From assembly GCA_021414305.1 (NCBI GenBank), contig JAIOOS010000017.1, forward strand, positions 1-64,000: a stretch of DNA of 64,000 nt, read 5' to 3'. The notes under the pieces were generated by a model. The model was not told where the DNA came from. It was given only the letters and a program-made list of their open reading frames with translations, and did not search any database. The position numbers and the translations under genes were made by a program. Shown piece after piece: positions 29,241 to 43,431 of the stretch (within the stretch, counting starts at the first letter, position 1; each line of letters starts with the position of its first letter). Origin of the DNA: Burkholderiales bacterium. GTDB taxonomy: Bacteria > Pseudomonadota > Gammaproteobacteria > Burkholderiales > Burkholderiaceae_C.

Positions 29241-29276
29241 AAAAACAAAACCCGCCGGGCCTTCGCCGGGCGGGTT
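29241..29276 (-). terminator. Rho-independent terminator of the atp operon
   Basis: Read on the minus strand, AACCCGCC pairs with GGCGGGTT around a loop that can form a second small stem, and it is followed at once by TTTTGTTTTT. It starts 28 bases after the atpC stop and lies before cls. Confidence 0.85.
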
Positions 29277-29303
29277 CGCTTCGCGGCGAAGCGCGTCAGC
29301 ACA

Positions 29304-29720
29304 TCACTTCTTGCGGTACTTGCGCAGGGCCGCGATCTGTGCCGCGATGGTCATCAGCTCGCTCTGGGCCATCGCCAGGTCGATGTCGCTCTTGGCGTTC
29401 TTCATCGCTTCCTCGGCGGCTTGCCTGGCTTCGTTGGCCTTGGCTTCGTCGAGGTCCTTGCCGCGGATCGCCGTATCGGCGAGCACGGTCACCGATCCGG
29501 GCTGGATCTCGAGAATGCCGCCGGCGACGAACACGAACTCTTCCTCGCCGGTGTCGGCGCGCGTGATGCGCACCGCGCCCGGCTTGATGCGGGTGATGAG
29601 CGGCGCGTGGCGGGGATAGATGCCGAGCTCGCCCATCTCGCCCGGCAGGGCGACGAACTTCGCCTCGCCGGAGAAGATCTCCTCTTCCGCGGAGACGACG
29701 TCGACTTGCAGCGTAGCCAT
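29304..29720 (-). CDS. atpC: ATP synthase F1 subunit epsilon
   Basis: The 138-residue subunit of the F1 central stalk that couples rotation to catalysis and can inhibit ATP hydrolysis. The N-terminal beta sandwich contains [41 protein letters not shown]. The C-terminal two-helix part includes [21 protein letters not shown]. It is the last gene of the operon, 18 bases after atpD, and is followed by the terminator. Confidence 0.97.
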   Translation of the reverse strand: MATLQVDVVSAEEEIFSGEAKFVALPGEMGELGIYPRHAPLITRIKPGAVRITRADTGEEEFVFVAGGILEIQPGSVTVLADTAIRGKDLDEAKANEARQAAEEAMKNAKSDIDLAMAQSELMTIAAQIAALRKYRKK

Positions 29721-29738
29721 CGTGTTCCCTTTTCGCGC

Positions 29739-32084
<2,346 letters not shown>

Positions 32085-32098
32085 TCAGGGGTTCGAGA

Positions 32099-33652
<1,554 letters not shown>

Positions 33653-33737
33653 GGGGGTCTCCGGTCTGCGGTTGGGCCAGGCTGGTTGAAACTCAGTAAA
33701 TCGTGTTCGGGCTCGGCGATGGGCAAGCGGCGCCGCC

Positions 33738-34283
33738 TCAGGCGACGAGCGCCGCCTTCATCTGCTCGAGGCGGGCGCGGATCGAGGTGTCGAGCACCTC
33801 GTCGCCGACGATCACGCGAACGCCGCCGATCAGCTCGGGCTTGACGACGACGTGCATGTCGAGATTGCGCAGGAACCGCCGCTCCATCGCCGTCTTGACC
33901 TCGGCGAGCTGGCTCGCGTCGATCGGGAAGGCGCTTTCCACGGTGGCCTGCGAGGTGCCGCTCTTCGCATCGACCAGCGCCTGGAATTGCCTGGCGATCT
34001 CGGGCAGCGCCGACAGGCGGCCGTTCTCGATCACGGTGCGAACCAGGTTCTTCGCCGCCTCGCCGGGCGAAGCGCCCGACGGCGTCTTGGCAACGCTCAT
34101 CAGGACGTCCAGCACCTGGGCGGCCTGGGCTTTCGGGTCGTCGGAGAACTGGCGCATGCCGGGGTCGGCGGCAACCTGTGCCAGCGCGCCGACCTCGGCC
34201 GCGAGGGCGGCGGCGTTGCCGTCGGCCGAAGCCTTCAGCAGCGCTTCGGCGTACGGACGGGCAATGGTGGCGATCTCAGCCAT
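33738..34283 (-). CDS. atpH: ATP synthase F1 subunit delta
   Basis: The 181-residue subunit joining F1 to the peripheral b stalk. It starts [18 protein letters not shown], the usual delta N-terminus, which selects ATG 34283 over an in-frame codon 57 bases upstream inside atpF. The C-terminal segment [27 protein letters not shown] is the conserved signature. It follows the atpF stop by 7 bases. Confidence 0.97.
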   Translation of the reverse strand: MAEIATIARPYAEALLKASADGNAAALAAEVGALAQVAADPGMRQFSDDPKAQAAQVLDVLMSVAKTPSGASPGEAAKNLVRTVIENGRLSALPEIARQFQALVDAKSGTSQATVESAFPIDASQLAEVKTAMERRFLRNLDMHVVVKPELIGGVRVIVGDEVLDTSIRARLEQMKAALVA

Positions 34284-34290
34284 GGGTGCC

Positions 34291-34761
34291 TTACAGCTCG
34301 GCCTTGAGCTGGCCGAGCAGGTCGGCATGCGCCTTGGCATCGACCTCGCGGCGCAGGATCTGCTCCGCGCCCTTCACGGCGAGCGAAGCGACCTGGTCGC
34401 GCAGGACCTCGCGCGCCTTGGTCGCCTCCTGCTCGGCTTCGCTGCGCGCGGCGGCGACGATCTTCGCGCCCTCCTCGCTGGCCTTGCTCTTGGCTTCCTC
34501 GATCATCGACTGGGCCAGGCGCTCGGCATCGGCCAGGCGCTGGGCGGCGTCGTTGCGCGCCGAAGAAAGCTCCTGCTCGACCCGCAGGTTGGCGGCGGCG
34601 AGGTCGGCCTTGGCCTTGTCGGCGGCCGACAGGCCTTCGCGGATCTTGGCCGCGCGCTCGTCGAGCGCGGCGGCGATCGGCGGCCAGACCTTGCTCATCG
34701 TGAACCAGACCAGAAGCAGGAACACGATCAACTGGATGATCAGGGTGGAGGTGATGCTCAC
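34291..34761 (-). CDS. atpF: ATP synthase F0 subunit b
   Basis: The 156-residue peripheral-stalk subunit. One N-terminal membrane helix ([23 protein letters not shown]) is followed by a long, charged, Ala-rich coiled coil ending in [23 protein letters not shown]. The length equals E. coli b (156). The ATG lies 61 bases after the atpE stop. Confidence 0.97.
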   Translation of the reverse strand: MSITSTLIIQLIVFLLLVWFTMSKVWPPIAAALDERAAKIREGLSAADKAKADLAAANLRVEQELSSARNDAAQRLADAERLAQSMIEEAKSKASEEGAKIVAAARSEAEQEATKAREVLRDQVASLAVKGAEQILRREVDAKAHADLLGQLKAEL

Positions 34762-34822
34762 GTCGAGACCTCGGCGAGAAGACGGTGGCGGCCCGCGGCG
34801 ATGGCGCCGCCCGGCCGGCGAA

Positions 34823-36610
<1,788 letters not shown>

Positions 36611-36618
36611 AGCCCAAG

Positions 36619-36624
36619 ATTATA
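36619..36624 (-). promoter_or_regulatory. Candidate -10 box (TATAAT) of the atp operon
   Basis: The minus strand reads GTACGTATAATCTTGGGC, a perfect -10 hexamer in otherwise GC-rich DNA and directly upstream of atpI. No convincing -35 is seen 16-18 bases away. Transcription would begin near 36612. Confidence 0.5.
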
Positions 36625-36689
36625 CGTACTAACCCACCCGCTTCCGGCCGAAGTGCGTGTCGGCAATGACCCGCCGATGCCTCACCGTG

Positions 36690-36903
36690 CGATCGATGAA
36701 CGGTTCAGCTCTCCTGCCCTTGCCCTGCTGCTCGCCCTGGACCCCACGGCCCTCGAGGGCGTGTTCACGCCGGTGCAGCACGGGTCGGGCCGGGTACCTG
36801 CCGGATGGAAACGCCCTGGGTCGACCACGCGGAGTTCCCGCCCGAGTTGCAGCTCTTCTTCGCAGGCGACACCGGCTCTTCGAAGGACTTCGCCAGGGCC
36901 TTA
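36690..36903 (+). pseudogene. Decayed remnant of a metallo-beta-lactamase-fold hydrolase (NAPE-PLD/RomA/UlaG-like)
   Basis: Three plus-strand frames in a row give pieces of one MBL-fold motif order. They are FTPVQHGSGR (about 36762-36791), then YLPDGNALG (about 36793-36819), then LQLFFAGDTGSSKDFARA (about 36848-36901). Intact relatives show PVQHWS, a D-x-N-x-(T/S)-L-W segment and FFAGDTGYS at these spacings. The pieces need two frame shifts, the Trp of PVQHWS is missing, and the copy stops where the aldose epimerase gene begins. No N-terminal HxHxDH motif remains. It is probably a truncated, dead gene. Confidence 0.5.
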
Positions 36904-37743
36904 GACGACCGCGATCTCGAGACGCATCTCGGCCTCGAGCGTCGCCCCGGGGGCGAGCGAGACGAGGCCGTGCGCCGCCGGCTCGGCCATGTGGATCGCG
37001 TTGCTGAGGTGGCTGACCGGCTCGACGCAGAAGTAGTCGCGCTCGGGCGGCGTGTAGACGACGAGATAGGGCAGCTCGGAGACGAGCTGCAGGGAGAAGC
37101 GCTCGTCGCGGATCCGCGCCCGCCCGCGCCAGCCTTCGAAGCAATGGTCGTAGTCGAGGTGCGACAGATCGGCATCGATGCCGGGCTGCGCGACCTTGCG
37201 CGTCGGCAGCTGGGTCGCGTCCGACTCCCATCGGGCCGCGGCCTCGACATGCAGCCGGCTGCGCGCGCGCTTGACGAAGTACGGGTGCCAGCCGAGGCCG
37301 GCCGGTTGCTCGATCTCGGCGGTGTTGGTGAGCTGCAGCCGCGCCGAGAACGACTCGGGCGAGAGCGTGAAGTACTGTCGCGCAGCGAAGGCGAACGGCC
37401 AGTCGTCGTCGCCGGGATGCTCGAGGCCGAGCACCAGCTCGATCGCGCTCGAGGAGACGATCCGCCACGGCCGCTGCCAGCCGATGCCGTGCAGCGAATG
37501 CGGCGAATCGGCGACGTTGGCGCGGGTCGTGTAGTCGCGGCCCTTCCAGCGAAAGCGCCGGTAGCCGAGCCGGTTCGAGTACGGCAGCAGCGGATACATC
37601 GCGGCCGCGCGCGAGGTCTCGAGCGCGGCCGGCTCGGTCGAGCGCAGGATCGGCGTCTCGCGGTGCCAGAGGCCGGCGACGGCGCCGCCGAGGTCGGGCC
37701 GAAAGGCGAGGCGCAGCGCGCCGGCGTGCAGTTCGTGGTTCAA
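36901..37743 (-). CDS. Aldose 1-epimerase family protein (GalM-like)
   Basis: A sugar mutarotase-fold protein of 280 residues that likely interconverts anomers of a hexose or hexose phosphate. Markers are LRLAFRPDLGGAVAGLWHRE at the N-terminus, MYPLLPYSNRLGYRRFRW with the substrate-binding Asn-Arg, HSLHGIGWQRPW with a conserved His, and LGWHPYF. The start is TTG 37743, which overlaps the GNAT stop (TTGA), so the two are coupled. The C-terminus lies against the decayed MBL remnant on the other strand. Confidence 0.85.
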   Translation of the reverse strand: MNHELHAGALRLAFRPDLGGAVAGLWHRETPILRSTEPAALETSRAAAMYPLLPYSNRLGYRRFRWKGRDYTTRANVADSPHSLHGIGWQRPWRIVSSSAIELVLGLEHPGDDDWPFAFAARQYFTLSPESFSARLQLTNTAEIEQPAGLGWHPYFVKRARSRLHVEAAARWESDATQLPTRKVAQPGIDADLSHLDYDHCFEGWRGRARIRDERFSLQLVSELPYLVVYTPPERDYFCVEPVSHLSNAIHMAEPAAHGLVSLAPGATLEAEMRLEIAVV

Positions 37744-38243
37744 GTCAGATCAGCCTTCAGGTAGTGCGCGCCGGGGATCGGGTTGAAGTAGTACGGGGGA
37801 ATTTCCTCGAAGCCGAGCGAGGCGTAGAGCTCGCGCGCCGCCTCCATCTCGTCGAGCGTGTCGAGCAGCATCGCCGAGTAGCCGGCGCGGCGGGCCTCGT
37901 CGAGCAGGGCCTGCGCCAGCACCCGGCCGAGGCCGAAGCGGCGAAAGCCGGGCCGCACGAACAGGCGCTTCATCTCGCAGGCGTTTGCGTAGTCGACGTC
38001 GGGCAGAGCGCGCAGCGCGCCGCAGCCGGCGAGGCGGCCGTCGACCCAGGCGAGCAGCAGCTGGCCGCCGGGCGCGGCGTAGTCGCCGGGCAGCGTCGCG
38101 AGCTCGGCGTCGAAGTTCTGGAAGCACAGGTCGATGCCGAGGGTCGCCGCGTACTCGCGCATCACTTCGGCCGCCTGCGCCAGCTCGGCCTCGCTCTCCG
38201 CGCGGCGAAGCTCGATAACCGCGTCGGCAGGGGCATGGCTCAT
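37740..38243 (-). CDS. GNAT-family N-acetyltransferase
   Basis: A 167-residue acetyltransferase of unknown substrate. The acetyl-CoA site is MKRLFVRPGFRRFGLGRVLAQALLDEAR, with the R-x-x-G-x-G pattern. It is followed by YSAMLLDTLDEMEAARELYASLGFEEIPPY, the usual C-terminal half. ATG 38243 is preferred to a TTG at 38261. It lies 21 bases after the cytochrome b561 stop and overlaps the epimerase start, suggesting one transcript. Confidence 0.88.
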   Translation of the reverse strand: MSHAPADAVIELRRAESEAELAQAAEVMREYAATLGIDLCFQNFDAELATLPGDYAAPGGQLLLAWVDGRLAGCGALRALPDVDYANACEMKRLFVRPGFRRFGLGRVLAQALLDEARRAGYSAMLLDTLDEMEAARELYASLGFEEIPPYYFNPIPGAHYLKADLT

Positions 38244-38264
38244 GGATGACGCCGCCGACAACGC

Positions 38265-38963
38265 TCAACCGCCCAGGCGCACCACGGCCGCCACCCCGAG
38301 CGCGCAGACCAGGGCAACGACCAGGGCGACGACCCGCGAGCGCGTGTTGTCGACCGAGTGCGGCACGTCGGCCGTGAGCAGCTTGTCGCCGTGCAGCATC
38401 GGCCCCACCAGGTTCTGCCGGCGCTTGAGCCAGTAGAAGCTGATGGCGCCGATGTGCAGCACGACCAGGGCGACGATGATCCACTGGCCGTAGTTCTTGT
38501 GCCAGCGCGTCGCCAGCTCGCTCGTCGCCGCGCTCACGTACTTGATCAGCGGGCCGGTGCTGGCGATCTCGTCGTCGGCGACGAGGCCGGTGGCCACCTG
38601 CAGCGCGAGGATGCCGAGCAGGGCGAACACCGAGCCGGCGCCCAGCGGGTTGTGGCCGACGTGATGATGCTCGTGCGGCAGGCTCTCGCCGCGCAGGTAG
38701 CGCAGGCTGGTGCTGGGCGCGTAGAGAAAGGCGCGAAAGCGCGACCAGTGACCGCCGGCGAAGCCCCAGACCAGGCGAAAGGCGAGCAGGGTGAAGATGG
38801 CGAAGCCGGAGCGCATGTGCCAGACCATCGCATTGCCGCCGACGTGCGCGCTGATGACCGAGAAGACCACGAGGCTGGCGAGCAGCCAGTGGAAGGCGCG
38901 GGTCGGCAGGTCCCACACGCGGACCGCTTGCTCCGCCGTCGCTCGCGCGGCCTCGGCGTTCAT
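38265..38963 (-). CDS. Cytochrome b561-family membrane protein (cytochrome b/b6 domain)
   Basis: A di-haem membrane cytochrome of 232 residues. The start VWDLPTRAFHWLLASLVVFSV has a haem-ligand His. Further His residues lie in HMRSGFAIFTLLAFRLVWGFAGGHWSRF, in the EHHHVGHNPLGA loop and in VLHIGAISFYW. Four helices are clear, and a fifth hydrophobic segment closes the protein. The family passes electrons to or from periplasmic cytochromes. It is divergent from the cytochrome c' gene across 120 bases, a common pairing that suggests a redox partnership. Confidence 0.88.
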   Translation of the reverse strand: MNAEAARATAEQAVRVWDLPTRAFHWLLASLVVFSVISAHVGGNAMVWHMRSGFAIFTLLAFRLVWGFAGGHWSRFRAFLYAPSTSLRYLRGESLPHEHHHVGHNPLGAGSVFALLGILALQVATGLVADDEIASTGPLIKYVSAATSELATRWHKNYGQWIIVALVVLHIGAISFYWLKRRQNLVGPMLHGDKLLTADVPHSVDNTRSRVVALVVALVCALGVAAVVRLGG

Positions 38964-39083
38964 GCGTTGTTGCCCGCGCGTCGGTGCTTACCCGCACAGG
39001 GCCCAGCATCGCCTGCCCGCTTTGTACACTTTCGGCCGTGCGTCGCAGGGACGCGCGACCGGGTCAACGAGGAGACGACTCTC

Positions 39084-39548
39084 ATGCATCGATCTTTCAT
39101 GCCGGGGCTGATGGTAGCTGCTGGGCTCGCCACGCTTCTCGGCTCGACGCCCGCTGCGGCGCAATTCGCCAAGCCGGAGGACGCGATCAAGTACCGAAAG
39201 GCCGGCATGACGATGATGGCCACCCACTTTGGCCGCGTCGCCGCCATGGCCAACGGCCGCGTCCCCTTCGACGCGAAGGCCGCGGCCGACAACGCCGAGC
39301 TGGCGACGATGCTCTCGAAGCTGCCGTTCGCCGGATTCGTCGATGGCAGCGACAAGGGCGATACCAAGGCCGAGCCCAAGATCTGGTCGGAGATGGACAA
39401 GTTCCGCGCAGCAGCGTCGAAGATGCAGGACGAGATGGCCAAGGTGAACGCCGCCGCCAAGACCGGCAACATCGACGCGATCAAGGCTGCCGTCGGCGGC
39501 ACCGGGCAAGCCTGCAAGGCCTGCCACGACAGCTACCGCAAGGAGTAA
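39084..39548 (+). CDS. Cytochrome c' (class II cytochrome c)
   Basis: A periplasmic haem protein of 154 residues that binds nitric oxide and may protect against it. The N-terminal signal peptide ends in TPAAAQFAKP (cleavage after about residue 25). The haem site is at the far C-terminus, CKACHDSYRKE, as in class II cytochromes. The N-terminal helix AIKYRKAGMTMMATHFG supplies the buried pocket. An AGGAG lies about ten bases before the ATG. Confidence 0.92.
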   Translation: MHRSFMPGLMVAAGLATLLGSTPAAAQFAKPEDAIKYRKAGMTMMATHFGRVAAMANGRVPFDAKAAADNAELATMLSKLPFAGFVDGSDKGDTKAEPKIWSEMDKFRAAASKMQDEMAKVNAAAKTGNIDAIKAAVGGTGQACKACHDSYRKE

Positions 39549-39618
39549 CGCTACCATCGGCGGGCCACAGTTCCCCTTGGCCCGCCCAGCCGCACGGCTG
39601 GCGAGGCTGGCCCCGACG

Positions 39619-42174
39619 ATGTCCTTTCCCCCTGTCCTTTCGGCGCGCCCCGCCGGCGCGATGCGCGCCGCGCTTGCCGCCGTCCTGCTGGTTCACAGCG
39701 TCGCCGCCTTCGCCGCCGACGAGCCCGATGCCGGCACCTTCACGACGCCGGGCAACCCGCCGCGGACCTCGCCGCAGACCGCGCCGCGGGCGGCGACCCT
39801 GCCCGGCGCCACGCCGGGTCGCGACGCTTCGGGCCGGCCGTCGACGACGCCCGAGTCGCTGCAGAACACCCGGCCCGCGGCGAACGGGCGCACCGGCAAC
39901 CTCAACGACGTTCCCCTGCCGCGCCGGCCCGACCTGCCGCCGCCGCGGCCGAGCGAGTTCCAGCGCTTCGTCGAAGGCGCGACCGGCCGCCTGCTGCCGA
40001 TCTTCGGCGCCGACTTCTTCACCGAGGCGGGCGAGACCTTCCTCTCGCTCGACAACGTGCCGGTCTCGGCCGACTACACCATCGGCCCGGGCGACGAGGT
40101 CCTGATCCGCGCCTGGGGTTCGATCGATGTCGACTACCGCAGCACCGTCGACCGCAACGGCCTGCTCAACCTGCCCAAGGTCGGCAGCTTCAACGTCGCC
40201 GGCGTCAAGGCCGCGGACCTGGAGCGCAACCTCCGCGGCCAGATCGGGCGCCTGTTCACCAACTTCGACCTGAGCGTCTCGCTCGGCCAGCTGCGCGGCC
40301 TGCGCGTGTTCATCGTCGGCCCGGCGCAGCGACCGGGGGTCGTCACGCTCGCCAGCCAGTCGACGCTGCTTTCGGCCGTCGTCACCGCGGGCGGCCCGGC
40401 GCCGAACGGCTCGATGCGCAAGATCCTGCTGCGCCGCGACGGCAAGGTGATCTCCGAGCTCGACGTCTACGACTTCCTGGTCCAGGGCGACAAGTCGAAG
40501 GACATCCAGCTCGCCGCCGGCGACGTGGTCGTGTTCCAGCCCGTCGGACCGCGCGTGGCCCTGAACGGCGCCCTCGACACGCCCGCGATCTACGAGCTGA
40601 AGGCGGCCCAGGAGCCGCTGCGCGATGTGCTGCGCTACGCCGGCGGCGCGCCGGTGCTCGCCAATCCGAACCGGGTGCAGCTCGAGCGGATCGATCCCAC
40701 CCAGACGCTGGCCGCGCGCTTCGTCGAGACCTTCCGCCTCGACGCCGCCGGCCAGCAGAAGGCGATGCGCGACGGCGACGTGCTGACACTGCTTCCGATC
40801 TCGCCGCAGTTCGCCAACGCCGTCACCCTCACCGGCAACGTGGCCCAGCCGCTGCGCTTCCCGTACACGCCGGGCATGCGCATCCGCGATCTGATTCCGG
40901 ACCGCGACGCCCTGATCTCGCCCGACTTCTACCGGCGCAAGAACCTGCTGGTCCAGGTGCTCGAGGACGACGACACCGAGCTGCAGCGCAGCCGCCAGGC
41001 GAGCAATGCCGACAACAACAGCAGCGGTCGCAACACCCGGCCCGTGCCGCTCGGCGCCGAGCGCGCCGGGGCCGAGAGCGTGCCTGCCACCGACAACCGC
41101 ACCGCGACCACCGCCACCCCCGGCAGCACCGCGGAACGGTCGGCCCGCGCCGAGGACCGGGCGCTCGTCGCCCGCTCGCGGCGTACGCCGGCGGTGCTGT
41201 TCGAAGAGCTGAACTGGGACTACGCGACCGTCGAGCGCCTCAATCCCGACCTCAGCACGCAGGTGATCGGCTTCAACCTCGGCAAGGCCGTTCTCTACGG
41301 CGACGAGGCGAACAACGTCGCGCTGGCGCCGGGCGACGTCGTCACCGTCTACAGCCAGAAGGATGTGCGCGTTCCGGTCTCGCGGCAGACCCGGCTGGTG
41401 TCGATCGGCGGCGAGGTCGGCGCACCTGGCGTCTACCAGTTGCAGCCCGGCGAGACGCTGAAGGGCCTGCTGCAGCGCGCCGGCGGCTTCACGCCGCAGG
41501 CCTACGTCTACGGGCTCGAGTTCAGCCGCGAGGAAACGCGGATCCGGCAGCGCGAGAACCTGGCCGCGGCCGTCGTCCGCCTCGAGTCGCTCGCCGCGGT
41601 GCAGACGGCGCGCGACGCGGCCAACCGCCGCGACGACACCAACGCGCAGTCCGCGGCGACGGTCAGCAACGCGGCCACGCAAGCGCAGCTGACGCGGCTC
41701 TCGCGGATCCAGCCGAACGGCCGGATCGCGCTCGAGCTCACGCCCGAGGTCACCAGCATCGAGGCCCTGCCCGAGCTGCCGCTCGAGCACGGCGACCGGA
41801 TCGTCGTTCCGCCGCGGCCGGGGTTCGTCACGGTGGCCGGCGCGGTGGTCAACAGCAACGCCTTCATCTGGAAGCCCGGCCGGACCGCCGGCGACTACCT
41901 CAGGCTCGCCGGCGCCGACGAAGCGGCCGACACCTCGAACATGTTCATCCTTCGCGCCGACGGCACGGTCAATCACGCCGGCGACCAGCGCGGCTTCTTC
42001 GGCCGCAACAACCTCGAATCGCAGCCCATGCAGCCCGGCGATGCCCTGATCGTGCCGAACCAGCTCGATTTCGAGACCTGGGGCCGCGCCTTCGTCCGCA
42101 ACCTGAAGGACTGGTCGCAGATCTTCGCCCAGTTCGGTCTTGGCATCGCCGCCATCAACTCGATCAAGAACTGA
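39619..42174 (+). CDS. Polysaccharide export outer-membrane protein (Wza-like, multiple SLBB domains)
   Basis: An envelope protein of about 851 residues that should form the outer-membrane channel for an exopolysaccharide. A signal sequence (MRAALAAVLLVHSVAAFAA, with its Met at 39661) follows the chosen ATG. The poly-export domain reads YTIGPGDEVLIRAWGSIDVDYRSTVDRNG and LPKVGSFNVAGVKAADLE. Several SLBB-type repeats follow (VFIVGPAQRPGVVTL, VALNGALDTPAIYEL, LVSIGGEVGAPGVYQL, GFVTVAGAVVNSNAFIW). A low-complexity polar insert at about residues 455-515 interrupts the series. It is more than twice the size of E. coli Wza, as seen in multi-SLBB exporters. The last base overlaps the next ATG. Confidence 0.88.
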   Translation: MSFPPVLSARPAGAMRAALAAVLLVHSVAAFAADEPDAGTFTTPGNPPRTSPQTAPRAATLPGATPGRDASGRPSTTPESLQNTRPAANGRTGNLNDVPLPRRPDLPPPRPSEFQRFVEGATGRLLPIFGADFFTEAGETFLSLDNVPVSADYTIGPGDEVLIRAWGSIDVDYRSTVDRNGLLNLPKVGSFNVAGVKAADLERNLRGQIGRLFTNFDLSVSLGQLRGLRVFIVGPAQRPGVVTLASQSTLLSAVVTAGGPAPNGSMRKILLRRDGKVISELDVYDFLVQGDKSKDIQLAAGDVVVFQPVGPRVALNGALDTPAIYELKAAQEPLRDVLRYAGGAPVLANPNRVQLERIDPTQTLAARFVETFRLDAAGQQKAMRDGDVLTLLPISPQFANAVTLTGNVAQPLRFPYTPGMRIRDLIPDRDALISPDFYRRKNLLVQVLEDDDTELQRSRQASNADNNSSGRNTRPVPLGAERAGAESVPATDNRTATTATPGSTAERSARAEDRALVARSRRTPAVLFEELNWDYATVERLNPDLSTQVIGFNLGKAVLYGDEANNVALAPGDVVTVYSQKDVRVPVSRQTRLVSIGGEVGAPGVYQLQPGETLKGLLQRAGGFTPQAYVYGLEFSREETRIRQRENLAAAVVRLESLAAVQTARDAANRRDDTNAQSAATVSNAATQAQLTRLSRIQPNGRIALELTPEVTSIEALPELPLEHGDRIVVPPRPGFVTVAGAVVNSNAFIWKPGRTAGDYLRLAGADEAADTSNMFILRADGTVNHAGDQRGFFGRNNLESQPMQPGDALIVPNQLDFETWGRAFVRNLKDWSQIFAQFGLGIAAINSIKN

Positions 42175-43424
42175 TGCTGAGCGCCGATTCGACCAACCCG
42201 CTCGACGCCGCGCAGGCCGCCGCATTTGCCGACGAGGACGAGGGGCCGACGGTCTCACTGGCCGACATCGCCACCTGGCTCGGCGAAAGGAAAGCCCTGA
42301 TCGGCGCGGTGACCCTGGCCGCGGCGGTCGTCTCACTGGTGATCGCGTTGCTGCTGCCGCCGTTCTACACCGCGCGCACGACCTTCCTCGCTCCGGGTTC
42401 TCAGCAGCAGAGCGGCTCGGCCGCGGCGCTGGCGGCACTCGGCGCGCTGGGAGGCCTGGCGCCCAGCGGCCTCAGCGGCAAGTCGCCGGACGAGCTCTAC
42501 GTCGCGCTGCTGAAGAGCGACACGGTGGTGCGTGCGCTTGCCGAGCGCTTCGATCTCAAGCAGCACTACGACGTCGCGACCTTCGAGGCGCTGAAGAAGG
42601 TCTTGCCCGGATTCGTTCGCGTCTCCTCGGACAAGAAAAGCGGCGTCATCAGCGTCGAGGTCGACGACAAGGACCCGAAGTTCGCTGCCGACCTGGCCAA
42701 TGCGCACGAGCCCGAGGTGACCAGGCTGCTCGGCCGCCTCGCGGTCAGCGAGGCACAACTGCGCCGCGCTTTCTTCGAGAAGCAGCTCAACGAGACCAAG
42801 GAACGCCTGGTCAAGGCCGAGCAGGACCTGCGCGCGGTGCAGGAGAAATCCGGGATGATCGTCCTCGACAAGCAGGCCGAGGCCCTGATCACCGGCGCGG
42901 CGATCGTGCGCGCCCAGATCTCCGAGGCCGAGGTGCAGCTCAAGGTGCTGCGCGGCTCGGCCACCGAGCAGAACCCTTCGGTGATCCGCCTCAACGCCGA
43001 ACTGAGGGCGCTGCGCAGCGAGCTGGCGCGGATGGAATCGACGCAGGGCGGCGCGAACGGCAGCGCGGTCGACATGCCGGTGGGGAAGATTCCGGAAGCG
43101 GCGATCGACTACGTGCGGGCCCGACGCGAACTCAAGATCCAGGAGATGATGCTTGAGGGCATGCTGCGCCAGTACGAGATCGCGAAGCTCGACGTCGCCA
43201 AGGAAGGCCCGTCGCTGCAACAGGTCGACGTTGCCGTGCCGCCCGACTACAAGTCGAAGCCCTCGCGCGCCCTGGTCACTCTCGCCGGAACGGTGATCGC
43301 CTTCCTGCTCGTTTCCGCCTGGGTGATCGTGCGCGGCTACATGGCGCTGACCGGCGGCGGCACACCGGGGCACGACGGCGCCTGGCGGCGGGTTGCCCGC
43401 GCCTGGCGCCTGCGCCGCGACTAG
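42174..43424 (+). CDS. Wzz/chain-length determinant family protein
   Basis: An inner-membrane polysaccharide co-polymerase of 416 residues. The N-terminal helix (LIGAVTLAAAVVSLVIALLLPPFYTAR) and the C-terminal helix (LVTLAGTVIAFLLVSAWVIVRG) flank a long periplasmic coiled coil (about residues 180-330). The Pro-rich VAVPPDYKSKPSRAL lies just before the second helix, as in Wzz proteins. No tyrosine-kinase domain is attached. It is coupled to the exporter gene (TGATG overlap). No glycosyltransferases or polymerase follow. Confidence 0.88.
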   Translation: MLSADSTNPLDAAQAAAFADEDEGPTVSLADIATWLGERKALIGAVTLAAAVVSLVIALLLPPFYTARTTFLAPGSQQQSGSAAALAALGALGGLAPSGLSGKSPDELYVALLKSDTVVRALAERFDLKQHYDVATFEALKKVLPGFVRVSSDKKSGVISVEVDDKDPKFAADLANAHEPEVTRLLGRLAVSEAQLRRAFFEKQLNETKERLVKAEQDLRAVQEKSGMIVLDKQAEALITGAAIVRAQISEAEVQLKVLRGSATEQNPSVIRLNAELRALRSELARMESTQGGANGSAVDMPVGKIPEAAIDYVRARRELKIQEMMLEGMLRQYEIAKLDVAKEGPSLQQVDVAVPPDYKSKPSRALVTLAGTVIAFLLVSAWVIVRGYMALTGGGTPGHDGAWRRVARAWRLRRD

Positions 43425-43431
43425 GCGGCGC

